A stretch of DNA of 64,000 nucleotides, from contig NZ_CP016474.1 of NCBI RefSeq assembly GCF_001693255.1, forward strand, positions 186,001-250,000, read 5' to 3'. The translations under genes were made by a program, and so were the position numbers. The stretch is from Picosynechococcus sp. PCC 7003. Lineage in GTDB: Bacteria; Cyanobacteriota; Cyanobacteriia; Cyanobacteriales; MRBY01. Positions within the stretch are counted from its first letter, which is position 1. The number at the start of each line of letters is the position of its first letter. Below, in pieces: positions 28,144 to 35,878 of the stretch. A model generated the notes under the pieces. The model saw only the letters and a list, made by a program, of their open reading frames with translations. It made no database searches and was not told the origin of the DNA.

Positions 28144-28788
28144 ATGTCCCAAACATTTGCCATGCTGACTGCCGCCGATATTATGAACCCCAACGTGGTG
28201 ACCATCAAAGGTTTAGCGACCATTGCCAGTGCTACCCAATGTATGCGCGTGAATAAAACCCGCGTCCTGATTGTGGATCGTCGCCATGACCACGATGCCT
28301 ACGGCATTTTGACCGCCACCGATATCGTCAGTAAAGTGATTGCCTATGGTCGTGATCCAAGGGCAATCCGCGCCTATGAAATTATGACCAAACCCTGTAT
28401 TTCTGTGAGTCCTGATCTGGCGGTGGAATATGTTGCCCGTCTGTTTAGTCAGTGGAATTTGCACAGTGCCCCCGTCATGACTGACAAACTTTTAGGGATA
28501 ATTACCGTCGAAGATTTAATTAGTAAAAGTGACTTTTTAGAGCGTCCCAAAGAGCTATTATTTGCCGCAGAAATGCAAGCCGCTATTCAACAAGCAAAAT
28601 TAATCTGTCAAGAAAAAGGACATGATTCTAGTGACTGTATTCAGGCGTGGGCGATGGTGGAAGAATTGCAAGCTGAAACCGCCTATCAACAATCCCAAAA
28701 ATTAGATAAAACCGCCCTTGAAGAATATTTAGAAAAAAATCCAGAAGCCATCAATCATTTGATGGTTGATAATTGGTGTAGTGGTTGA
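28144..28788 (+). CDS. CBS-domain protein inside the hox operon
   Basis: This 214-residue protein has two CBS domains, about residues 7-65 (LTAADIMNPNVVTIKG) and 75-130 (AYEIMTKPCISVSPDLAVEY). Its helical C-terminal part of about 80 residues contains Cys in LICQEKGHDSSDCIQAW. CBS pairs bind adenine nucleotides such as AMP or ATP. The gene starts 5 bases after hoxY and precedes hoxH, so it is co-transcribed with the hydrogenase. A similar gene, sometimes called hyp3, occurs at this position in related strains as far as I recall. A regulatory or assembly role tied to energy state is inference. It is not a known Hox structural subunit. Confidence 0.85.
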   Translation: MSQTFAMLTAADIMNPNVVTIKGLATIASATQCMRVNKTRVLIVDRRHDHDAYGILTATDIVSKVIAYGRDPRAIRAYEIMTKPCISVSPDLAVEYVARLFSQWNLHSAPVMTDKLLGIITVEDLISKSDFLERPKELLFAAEMQAAIQQAKLICQEKGHDSSDCIQAWAMVEELQAETAYQQSQKLDKTALEEYLEKNPEAINHLMVDNWCSG

Positions 28789-28883
28789 AAATAATTCGTC
28801 AAAATCAGGCATCAATTCATTCTAAAAAATAATTAATAAAAACATTTCAAGTATTCGTTAAAAAAATCATCTAGGAGTTAAAA

Positions 28884-30308
28884 ATGTCTAAAACAATTAT
28901 CATTGATCCCGTAACTCGCATCGAAGGACATGCCAAAATTTCCATTTACCTAGATGATCAAGGGGAAGTGAATGAAGCCCGTTTCCATGTGGGGGAATTT
29001 CGCGGTTTTGAGAAATTTTGTGAGGGTCGTCCCTTTTGGGAAATGCCCGCCTTAACGTCCCGAATCTGTGGCATTTGTCCTGTCAGTCACCTGATTGCTT
29101 CGTCCAAAACAGGGGATCAATTATTAGCTGTAAAAATTCCCGCAGCGGCAGAAAAATTGCGACGGATGATCAATCTTGCTCAGATTACCCAATCCCATGC
29201 CCTCAGTTTTTTCCACCTCAGTAGTCCCGATTTAATTTTCGGTTGGGACGGCGATCCAAAAACAAGAAATGTGTTTGGTTTAATTGCTGCCGATCCAGAT
29301 TTAGCACGGGGGGGAATCCGCCTGAGAAAGTTTGGACAGGACATTATTAAAATCCTTGGCAGCCAAAAAGTTCACCCCGCCTGGTCAATCCCCGGTGGTG
29401 TGCGATCGCCTTTGACTAAAGAAGGAAAAATCTACATTAAAAGGGGCTTGCCGGAGGCAAAAAATACCGTTAGAAATGCCCTGAGTTTGTTTAAAAAAAT
29501 CCTTGATTCCCATCAGGAAGAAGTGGAAGTCTTTGGCAATTTTCCGAGTCTTTATCTGGGCTTAGTGGGGGAGTCCGGTGCATGGGAACATTACAATGGC
29601 ATTTTGCGAATGATCGATAGCCGCGGCAATATTGTTGGCGATCGCCTTGATCCGAACAATTACCGTGAATTCCTTGGGGAAAAATTACAGGCAGATTCTT
29701 ATTTAAAATCCCCTTACTATAAGCTTTTTGGGGAGACGGGGGTTTACCGCGTTGGACCTTTGGCACGGTTAAATATTTGCGAACATTTTGGCACACCATT
29801 AGCCGATCAAGAACTCATTGAATATCGGCAACGGCACGGCAGAATCGTGCAGGCTTCCTTCGTTTATCATCATGCTAGATTAATTGAAATCCTTGGTTCC
29901 CTCGAAAGAATTGAGCGGATGATTGATGATCCAGATTTGTTTTCTAGCCGTTTACAAGCAGAGGCGGGAGTCAATCAAACCGAAGCCGTTGGCGTGAGTG
30001 AAGCACCACGAGGAACCCTATTTCACCATTATCAAGTGGATGAAAATGGACTACTTCAAAAAATCAATTTAGTGATTGCTACGGGACAAAACAATTTTGC
30101 GATTAACCGCACTGTAACCCAAATTGCCAAGCATTATATTCATGGTGAAAATGTCGCCGAAGGTATTTTAAATCGGGTGGAAGCTGGGGTAAGAAATTAC
30201 GATCCTTGCTTGAGTTGTTCAACCCATGCTGCCGGACAAATGCCGATGATTTTGCAGCTAATTTCCCCCGATGGTTCAATTGTTAAAGAAATTCGTCGTG
30301 ATAGTTAA
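28884..30308 (+). CDS. hoxH: Bidirectional hydrogenase large subunit HoxH
   Basis: HoxH (474 residues) holds the Ni-Fe active site that makes or oxidises H2. The N-terminal ligand motif is [10 protein letters not shown] near residues 60-69. The C-terminal motif is [13 protein letters not shown]. The tail after the ligand motif (about 24 residues, through [20 protein letters not shown]) is the peptide expected to be removed by HoxW once nickel is inserted. Its stop codon overlaps the hoxW start by one base (TAATG). The gap of 95 bases upstream contains only AT-rich sequence and an AGGAG ribosome-binding site. Confidence 0.97.
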   Translation: MSKTIIIDPVTRIEGHAKISIYLDDQGEVNEARFHVGEFRGFEKFCEGRPFWEMPALTSRICGICPVSHLIASSKTGDQLLAVKIPAAAEKLRRMINLAQITQSHALSFFHLSSPDLIFGWDGDPKTRNVFGLIAADPDLARGGIRLRKFGQDIIKILGSQKVHPAWSIPGGVRSPLTKEGKIYIKRGLPEAKNTVRNALSLFKKILDSHQEEVEVFGNFPSLYLGLVGESGAWEHYNGILRMIDSRGNIVGDRLDPNNYREFLGEKLQADSYLKSPYYKLFGETGVYRVGPLARLNICEHFGTPLADQELIEYRQRHGRIVQASFVYHHARLIEILGSLERIERMIDDPDLFSSRLQAEAGVNQTEAVGVSEAPRGTLFHHYQVDENGLLQKINLVIATGQNNFAINRTVTQIAKHYIHGENVAEGILNRVEAGVRNYDPCLSCSTHAAGQMPMILQLISPDGSIVKEIRRDS

Positions 30309-30748
30309 TGAAACAGACTTTAATTATTGGCTATGGAAATACCTTACGTTCTGATGATGGGGCGGGACAAACCGTTGCTAAAGCTTTTTTTGATCAAGAA
30401 AATATAATGGCGATCGCCACCCATCAACTCACCCCAGAATTAGTGGAAGATTTAATCCAAGTGGAGCGCGTTTATTTTGTCGATGCTGCTCCCATTGATA
30501 CCGTCACCATTCAGTTGATTCAACTCAGAGATGATGAGCACAATTTTGGACATTTTATTGACCCCCAAAGTCTCTTAAATTTAGCAAAAAAAATCTATCA
30601 TTATGCCCCTGATGCCTACTTCGTTTTAATTCCGGCTCAAAATTTTGAATTGGGAGAAAGCTATTCTGAAATTACCCAAAATGCCATCCAAACAGCAATT
30701 CAGCTTTTACAGGAACAAGTCACACCATGCATGAAGTCGCAATTATGA
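30308..30748 (+). CDS. hoxW: HoxH-specific maturation endopeptidase HoxW
   Basis: HoxW (146 residues) belongs to the HycI/HybD hydrogenase endopeptidase family and cleaves the HoxH C-terminal peptide after nickel insertion. Marks are GYGNTLRSDDGAG near residues 8-20 (with the nickel-sensing acid), YFVDAAPID near 57-65 and a later His in YHYAPDAY. The gene starts on the last base of the hoxH stop codon. Its final codons run through a copy of the hypA start region (30725-30769), so the ancestral hoxW end overlapped hypA. The current tail is CMKSQL. Confidence 0.92.
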   Translation: MKQTLIIGYGNTLRSDDGAGQTVAKAFFDQENIMAIATHQLTPELVEDLIQVERVYFVDAAPIDTVTIQLIQLRDDEHNFGHFIDPQSLLNLAKKIYHYAPDAYFVLIPAQNFELGESYSEITQNAIQTAIQLLQEQVTPCMKSQL

Positions 30749-30769
30749 CAGAAACCGTGGCGATCGCCT
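30725..30769. repeat. Direct repeat, left copy: vestigial hypA start
   Basis: These 45 bases match 31458-31502 with one mismatch (T at 30744 against C). They encode MHEVAIMTETVAIA in the hypA frame and then diverge and stop. They also include the end of hoxW. Together with the right copy they flank the Uma2 gene. Confidence 0.93.
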
Positions 30770-30815
30770 TTCTATTTTTGATTTTATAATAGATAAAAAG
30801 CCTAAACTAAAAGTC

Positions 30816-31454
30816 ATGTTATTAGAACTCAAACGTATTCAAGTCCCCCCCGGTCAGCATATTATTTTACGGGATATTAGCTGGCAGGAATTCGAGCAAA
30901 TTTTAACAGACTTAGGCGAACATCGTGCGGCTCGGATTGCATATAAAGATCAATGTTTAGAGATTATGACTCCATTAGCTGAACATGAAGATAATAAAGA
31001 AATTATTAGTGATTTAATCAAAGTATTGCTGGAAGAACTCGACATGGAATTTCGTTGCTTAGGTTCTACCACATTTAGAAAAGAAACATCCCAAGGGCTA
31101 GAACCTGATCAATGTTTTTACATTAAGAATGAAGCAAAAATACGAGGTAAAAGTCGCATTGATTTAAGCATTGATCCTCCACCTGATCTTGCCCTTGAAA
31201 TTGACATCACATCTCGCACCTATCCTGATATTTATGCCGCATTAGGTGTCCCTGAATTATGGCGATTTGAGCGAAATACTTTACAAATTAATGTTTTAAT
31301 TAATGGTCAGTATCAAAGCATTAGTGATAGTCAAATTTTTGCGGGTTGGAATCTCATTCAAGTCATACCTCAATTTTTGGCAGATAGTAAAGTTGAAGGA
31401 CGCACCACTATTCTGCGAAAATTCCGTCGATGGGTACAACAGCAGAGGTCATAG
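30816..31454 (+). CDS. Uma2 family (DUF820) putative nuclease B, inserted between hoxW and hypA
   Basis: This 212-residue protein belongs to the Uma2/DUF820 family (PPGQHIILRDISWQEFEQIL at the start, PPPDLALEIDITS core). In this subtype the usual Lys before the helix is not evident: the segment reads SRTYPDIYAALGVPELWRF. A TATAAT at 30785-30790, 26 bases before the start, could be its own -10 box. It is AT-rich and lacks a GCGATCGC site. It lies between two 45-base copies of the hypA start and 5 bases before the working hypA, so it looks inserted into the operon. The frame is intact. Confidence 0.87.
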   Translation: MLLELKRIQVPPGQHIILRDISWQEFEQILTDLGEHRAARIAYKDQCLEIMTPLAEHEDNKEIISDLIKVLLEELDMEFRCLGSTTFRKETSQGLEPDQCFYIKNEAKIRGKSRIDLSIDPPPDLALEIDITSRTYPDIYAALGVPELWRFERNTLQINVLINGQYQSISDSQIFAGWNLIQVIPQFLADSKVEGRTTILRKFRRWVQQQRS

Positions 31455-31457
31455 TTG

Positions 31458-31502
31458 CCATGCATGAAGTCGCAATCATGACAGAAACCGTGGCGATCGC
31501 CT
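31458..31502. repeat. Direct repeat, right copy: functional hypA start
   Basis: Right-hand copy of the 45-base direct repeat at 30725-30769. It contains the true start of hypA at 31460. The repeat is much longer than an ordinary target-site duplication of an insertion sequence. Confidence 0.93.
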
Positions 31503-31801
31503 GTGCCTCAGCCAAACAACAAAACGCCACAAAAATTGTGGGTTTAACAATGCGAATTGGGGCAATGAGTGGGGTGGTGCCGGAAGCCCTGAGTTTTGCC
31601 TTTGAAGCGGTGGCGGGCGGAACCCTTGCCGAACAGGCTAAACTAATCATTGAAATGGTTCCTGTGACCTGTTATTGTGCCCAATGTGATCGCCCTTTTA
31701 CGCCACTTGATTTGTTTGATGAATGCCCTTTATGTGGCAATTTAAGTCAACAAATTCTGAGTGGCAAAGAAGTCGAATTAAAATCCTTAGAGGTGATTTA
31801 A
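31460..31801 (+). CDS. hypA: Hydrogenase nickel-insertion protein HypA
   Basis: HypA (113 residues) passes nickel to the hydrogenase large subunit together with HypB. The start at 31460 gives the conserved MHE with His2 as nickel ligand. An upstream in-frame ATG at 31430 lies inside the Uma2 gene and is rejected. The zinc site is formed by Cys in VTCYCAQCDRPF and CPLCGN. The start context now depends on an AGAGG within the 3' end of the Uma2 gene (31445-31449), not on the ancestral hoxW overlap. hypB follows after 3 bases. Confidence 0.95.
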   Translation: MHEVAIMTETVAIACASAKQQNATKIVGLTMRIGAMSGVVPEALSFAFEAVAGGTLAEQAKLIIEMVPVTCYCAQCDRPFTPLDLFDECPLCGNLSQQILSGKEVELKSLEVI

Positions 31802-31804
31802 ATT

Positions 31805-32626
31805 ATGTGTGGAAATTGCGGTTGTAACGCTGTTGAAAAACCTGTAGAAATTCATACCCATGCCCATGATCACTCCCACGGGGATCATGACCATCATCAT
31901 CCCCATGATCACGACCACCACCACGGGCACAATGGCAGTCATCACCATAGCCATTCTATCGATATTAATCAATCCATTTTTGCAAAAAATGATCGTCTCG
32001 CAGAGCGTAATCGCGGCTATTTTCTGGCGAAAGATTTATTTGTCATCAATGTCGTTTCTAGTCCGGGTTCGGGAAAAACGGCATTACTAGAACGAACGAT
32101 TGATCAATTAAAAAATAAACTAAATTCCGCCGTTATTGTCGGTGATTTAGAAACCGATAATGATGCCCAACGACTCCGCAAAAATGATGTTCCCGTTGCC
32201 CAAATTACCACAGGAACCCTCTGTCATCTCGATGCCGAAATGGTCTTAAATGCGGCAAGAAAAATCTCCCTTGATGATGCTAATCTATTAATCATTGAAA
32301 ATGTGGGTAATTTAGTTTGTCCCGCTGCCTATGATCTGGGTGAACACAAAAGAATTGTGTTACTTTCCACGACAGAAGGGGAGGATAAACCATTAAAATA
32401 CCCGACAATGTTTAAGTCTGCTGATGTTGTCATTGTTAATAAAATTGATATTGCTGAAGTGGTGGGTTTTGACCGTAATTTGGCATTAGAAAATATCCAA
32501 AAAATGTGTCCCCAAGCAGAAATTTTTGAACTATCGGCGCGCACAGGGGAAGGAATGGATAACTGGTTAAACTATCTTCAAAGTCAGTATCAAATGATTG
32601 TTGGGCAACCTGTATTAATTCCTTAG
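31805..32626 (+). CDS. hypB: Hydrogenase nickel GTPase HypB
   Basis: HypB (273 residues) is the GTPase that drives nickel delivery. It begins MCGNCGC, the high-affinity metal site, followed by a long His/Asp-rich stretch (about residues 17-50, roughly twenty His) able to store nickel. The G domain has Walker A VVSSPGSGKTALLERT, ENVGNLVCPA, and NKIDIAEV as the guanine-recognising motif. It is cytoplasmic, with full family length. It is tightly packed between hypA and hypF. Confidence 0.96.
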   Translation: MCGNCGCNAVEKPVEIHTHAHDHSHGDHDHHHPHDHDHHHGHNGSHHHSHSIDINQSIFAKNDRLAERNRGYFLAKDLFVINVVSSPGSGKTALLERTIDQLKNKLNSAVIVGDLETDNDAQRLRKNDVPVAQITTGTLCHLDAEMVLNAARKISLDDANLLIIENVGNLVCPAAYDLGEHKRIVLLSTTEGEDKPLKYPTMFKSADVVIVNKIDIAEVVGFDRNLALENIQKMCPQAEIFELSARTGEGMDNWLNYLQSQYQMIVGQPVLIP

Positions 32627-32633
32627 ATTTCTT

Positions 32634-34907
32634 GTGAAACAACGGTTACATCTAGAGATTCAAGGTACGGTGCAGGGGGTTGGTTTTCGTCCCTTTGTTT
32701 ATCAATTAGCCACAGCACTCAATTTATGCGGTTGGGTGAATAACTCCGCTGCGGGGGTGACAATTGAGGTGGAAGGAGGGCGATCGCCACTTCATTTATT
32801 TCTCGAAAAACTACAAACAGAGTTGCCATCCAATGCAAAAATTGATGCTTTAAAATATCAATATTTAGAGCCAGTTAATTTTAAAAATTTTCAAATTCGT
32901 GCCAGTCAAACTGGAGAAAAAATTGCCGTTGTTTTACCTGATTTAGCTACCTGTTCTGAATGCATTGCAGAAATTTTCAATCCTCAAAATCGCCGTTATC
33001 AATACCCTTTTACGAACTGCACCCATTGCGGCCCCCGCTACAGCATTATTGAAACCCTGCCCTACGATCGCCCCTTAACCTCAATGGCGGATTTTTCGAT
33101 GTGCACAGACTGTCAACGGGAATATGAAGACCCCGGCGATCGCCGTTTCCATGCCCAACCGAATGCCTGCCCAAACTGTGGGCCTCAATTAAACTTTTTG
33201 ACGGCTTTTAAAACTAATTTTGAGCACCAAAATCCGTTAACATTGGCGATTCAATATCTCTGTGATGGCAAAATTCTGGCATTAAAAGGTTTAGGGGGAT
33301 TTCAATTATTAACGGATGCTAGAAATTTTCAGGCGGTGCAACAACTGCGCGATCGCAAACAACGACCCGACAAACCGTTAGCAGTAATGTATCCCGATTT
33401 GATTTCCGTCAAAAACGATTGCTTGCTTTCAAAATTAGAAGAAAAATGCCTGAATTCACAAGCCAGTCCCATTGTTTTATTACAGAAAAGAGAAACCTTT
33501 AAATTAGCTAAAAATGTTGCGCCAAATAATCCTCATTTAGGGGTAATGTTGCCCTATACGCCATTACATCATTTGCTATTAAATGCGCTTAATTTTCCGG
33601 TGGTGGCAACCAGTGGCAACCTCAGTGATGAACCCATTTGCATTGATGAAACGGAAGCATTAGCAAGGCTTAAAAATATTGCGGATGGATTCTTAATTCA
33701 TAATCGCCGCATTCTTCGTCCTGTGGATGATTCAGTAGTGCGAGTGATGCATAATACACCTGTGATCTTGCGGCGGGCAAGGGGCTATGCACCGGAACCC
33801 ATTACCTTAAAACAACCCCTCTCAAAAAATATTTTGGCAATGGGGGGACATCTAAAAAATACGGTGGCGATCGCCCAAAGAGATCGTATTTTTTTAAGTC
33901 AACATATTGGCGATTTGTCTAATCAATTAACGCTGCAAGCGATGGAACAAACCTTGCAAAAATTAAGCCAAATTTATGACTTTGAACCTGATATTCTTAC
34001 CTGTGATTTACATCCTGACTATCTCTCTAGCCAATACGCTAAAAATCTTGCCCAAACACTCAATATTCCTCTAGTGCCAGTGCAACATCACCATGCTCAC
34101 ATCTATGCCTGCATGGCTGAACATCAGCTTGAATTTCCAGTGTTAGGGGTGGCTTGGGATGGTACGGGTTATGGTGCAGATGGCACAATTTGGGGCGGTG
34201 AATTTTTCTTTGTTGATAAGGGAAAAAATCAGCGGATTGCTTACCTTAAACCCTTCCCTCTCATTGGTGGCGATCAAGCGAATAAAGAGCCGCGTCGCAG
34301 TGCCTTAGGCTTATTATCCCAATGGTGGACATTAGAGGAATTAAGCTATTTAAATGTCCTAGGGTTAAAGGCTTTTTCGGAGCAGGAATTACAGTTAATT
34401 AAAATAATGTTAAAACGGAAAATTAATACGCCTTTAACGTCTAGTGTAGGACGGCTATTTGATGCGATCGCCTCTATTTTAGGGTTATACCAAAGGGTAA
34501 CGTTTGAAGGGCAGGGGGCAATGGCACTAGAATTTTTAATTGGTGATCTAAAAACAAATGAATTCTATGGTGTTGACTGGGAAGAAAAAGATGATATTTC
34601 AACGATTAATGTACAGCCAATGGTGAAAGCTATCCTTGAGGATTTAGCATTAAATATGGGTGGTGATTTAATTGCAGCAAAATTTCACAACTCGCTTGTT
34701 GAACTGATTGTAACAGTGGCTAAAAAATCGAAACTAAAACAGGTTATTTTGGCGGGGGGCTGTTTTCAAAATAAATATCTGTTGGAAAGGGCAATTCAAC
34801 GCTTAACGATGGAGGATTTCCAGGTGTTTTATCCCCAAAAGTTTCCGCCCAATGATGGGGCGATCGCCTTAGGTCAAGTCGTGGCAGTAGCACAACAATT
34901 TTTTTAA
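32634..34907 (+). CDS. hypF: Carbamoyltransferase HypF
   Basis: HypF (757 residues) makes carbamoyl-AMP from carbamoyl phosphate and transfers the carbamoyl group to HypE. Domains in order are: acylphosphatase (GTVQGVGFRPFVYQLA near 11-26), a double zinc finger (CSECIAEIF, CTHCGPRYS, CTDCQREYE, CPNCGP), a YrdC-like domain (about 200-380), and a Kae1-like C-terminal domain with HHHAHIYACMAEH and AWDGTGYGADG. The start is GTG, 8 bases after hypB. Its last 4 bases overlap the convergent Uma2 gene C. AT-rich composition continues through the gene. Confidence 0.95.
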   Translation: MKQRLHLEIQGTVQGVGFRPFVYQLATALNLCGWVNNSAAGVTIEVEGGRSPLHLFLEKLQTELPSNAKIDALKYQYLEPVNFKNFQIRASQTGEKIAVVLPDLATCSECIAEIFNPQNRRYQYPFTNCTHCGPRYSIIETLPYDRPLTSMADFSMCTDCQREYEDPGDRRFHAQPNACPNCGPQLNFLTAFKTNFEHQNPLTLAIQYLCDGKILALKGLGGFQLLTDARNFQAVQQLRDRKQRPDKPLAVMYPDLISVKNDCLLSKLEEKCLNSQASPIVLLQKRETFKLAKNVAPNNPHLGVMLPYTPLHHLLLNALNFPVVATSGNLSDEPICIDETEALARLKNIADGFLIHNRRILRPVDDSVVRVMHNTPVILRRARGYAPEPITLKQPLSKNILAMGGHLKNTVAIAQRDRIFLSQHIGDLSNQLTLQAMEQTLQKLSQIYDFEPDILTCDLHPDYLSSQYAKNLAQTLNIPLVPVQHHHAHIYACMAEHQLEFPVLGVAWDGTGYGADGTIWGGEFFFVDKGKNQRIAYLKPFPLIGGDQANKEPRRSALGLLSQWWTLEELSYLNVLGLKAFSEQELQLIKIMLKRKINTPLTSSVGRLFDAIASILGLYQRVTFEGQGAMALEFLIGDLKTNEFYGVDWEEKDDISTINVQPMVKAILEDLALNMGGDLIAAKFHNSLVELIVTVAKKSKLKQVILAGGCFQNKYLLERAIQRLTMEDFQVFYPQKFPPNDGAIALGQVVAVAQQFF

Positions 34908-35491
34908 ATTTTTGCCTTGTTAAAAATCTCATCCATTGTGAACCTAAGCTGGGGAAACAGATCATCCTCAATGACTTGGTTCCCGCGATAGGTCATGGGA
35001 GGAGTATTGGGGGCGAAAACAGTTAAGCTTCGTTCTTGGTCACTCACGAGCCAGACCCGCTTGATCTCTGCCGCTAGGTAATCAAGGGCTTTTTGGGTCA
35101 TCTCTTCAAAGGACTGACCGGGGGACAAAATTTCGACCACTAACTCTGGAGGCACTGGACAAGGGCCATTACTAAGATCGAGGTCAGATAGTTTAGCATC
35201 GGAAATATAAGTCACATCAGGCACCGGACACCAATCTACGCCACGGCGCTGTAAGGCGATCGCCCATTCAGGATAGGCATCTCCCACTAGGAGTGAATCA
35301 TCATTATTACCCCAAGCCGACAACATTATGAGAAAAGTACGTTGTAAACAGGAATGAATTCGTTTTGGTGACATTTTCGGAATAGCTTGGCCGTCTTGTA
35401 GCTCATAGGTAATATCCCCTTCTGGTAAATTCAAAAACTCCTGAAGGGTTAGGCTTTGGAGAGAATTAGTCAGGATTGTACTCATGGCCAT
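34904..35491 (-). CDS. Uma2 family (DUF820) putative nuclease C, antisense in the hyp operon
   Basis: This 195-residue Uma2/DUF820 protein has the canonical core: VPDVTYISD (Asp), PPELVVEILSPGQSFEEMT (Glu), a Lys in TQKALDYLAAEIKRVWLVSD. It lies between hypF and hypC on the opposite strand and overlaps the hypF stop by 4 bases. It therefore breaks the hyp operon and must leave hypC and hypD with their own promoter or dependent on read-through. A second start two codons inside (MSTILTN) is possible. The frame is intact and no flanking repeat is seen at this copy. Confidence 0.87.
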   Translation of the reverse strand: MAMSTILTNSLQSLTLQEFLNLPEGDITYELQDGQAIPKMSPKRIHSCLQRTFLIMLSAWGNNDDSLLVGDAYPEWAIALQRRGVDWCPVPDVTYISDAKLSDLDLSNGPCPVPPELVVEILSPGQSFEEMTQKALDYLAAEIKRVWLVSDQERSLTVFAPNTPPMTYRGNQVIEDDLFPQLRFTMDEIFNKAKI

Positions 35492-35632
35492 TTGAGAACT
35501 TTGTTCCAGCTTATCGGATTATTTTCGCGATAGGGACGAGCAATAAATAATACAAAACTTGAATATACCTACAGAGATTACAGCCATTCGCTAGGATCAA
35601 AGCGGAAAAATTTAGATAAAAAGCTCAGAAAT

Positions 35633-35878
35633 ATGTGCCTTGCGGTGCCGGGAAAAATTTTAGAGATTACTGGAGACGATCCCCTCTTTAAAATGGGTCG
35701 CGTCAGTTTTGGGGGTGTGGTGCGGGAAGTGAGCCTCGCCTACGTGCCGGAAGCCCAAGTGGGGGATTATGCTGTTGTCCATGCGGGGTTTGCCCTGAGT
35801 TTGCTAGATGAGGCGGCGGCAACGGAAACCCTCGCTAATTTGGCAGAAATGGAAGCCTTTGCAGGAGTGGAGCCTTAA
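35633..35878 (+). CDS. hypC: Hydrogenase assembly chaperone HypC
   Basis: HypC (81 residues) has the family start [12 protein letters not shown] with the essential Cys2, which carries the Fe(CN)2CO unit together with HypD. The body [31 protein letters not shown] is typical of HypC. The stop overlaps the hypD start by one base (TAATG), showing translational coupling. About 140 bases separate it from Uma2 gene C, and a promoter there is likely but not clear. Confidence 0.96.
   Translation: MCLAVPGKILEITGDDPLFKMGRVSFGGVVREVSLAYVPEAQVGDYAVVHAGFALSLLDEAAATETLANLAEMEAFAGVEP

Noticed and set aside
31430-31459. Upstream ATG extending HypA by ten residues
   Set aside because: The extension lies within the Uma2 gene, and HypA requires the exposed MHE start with His2.
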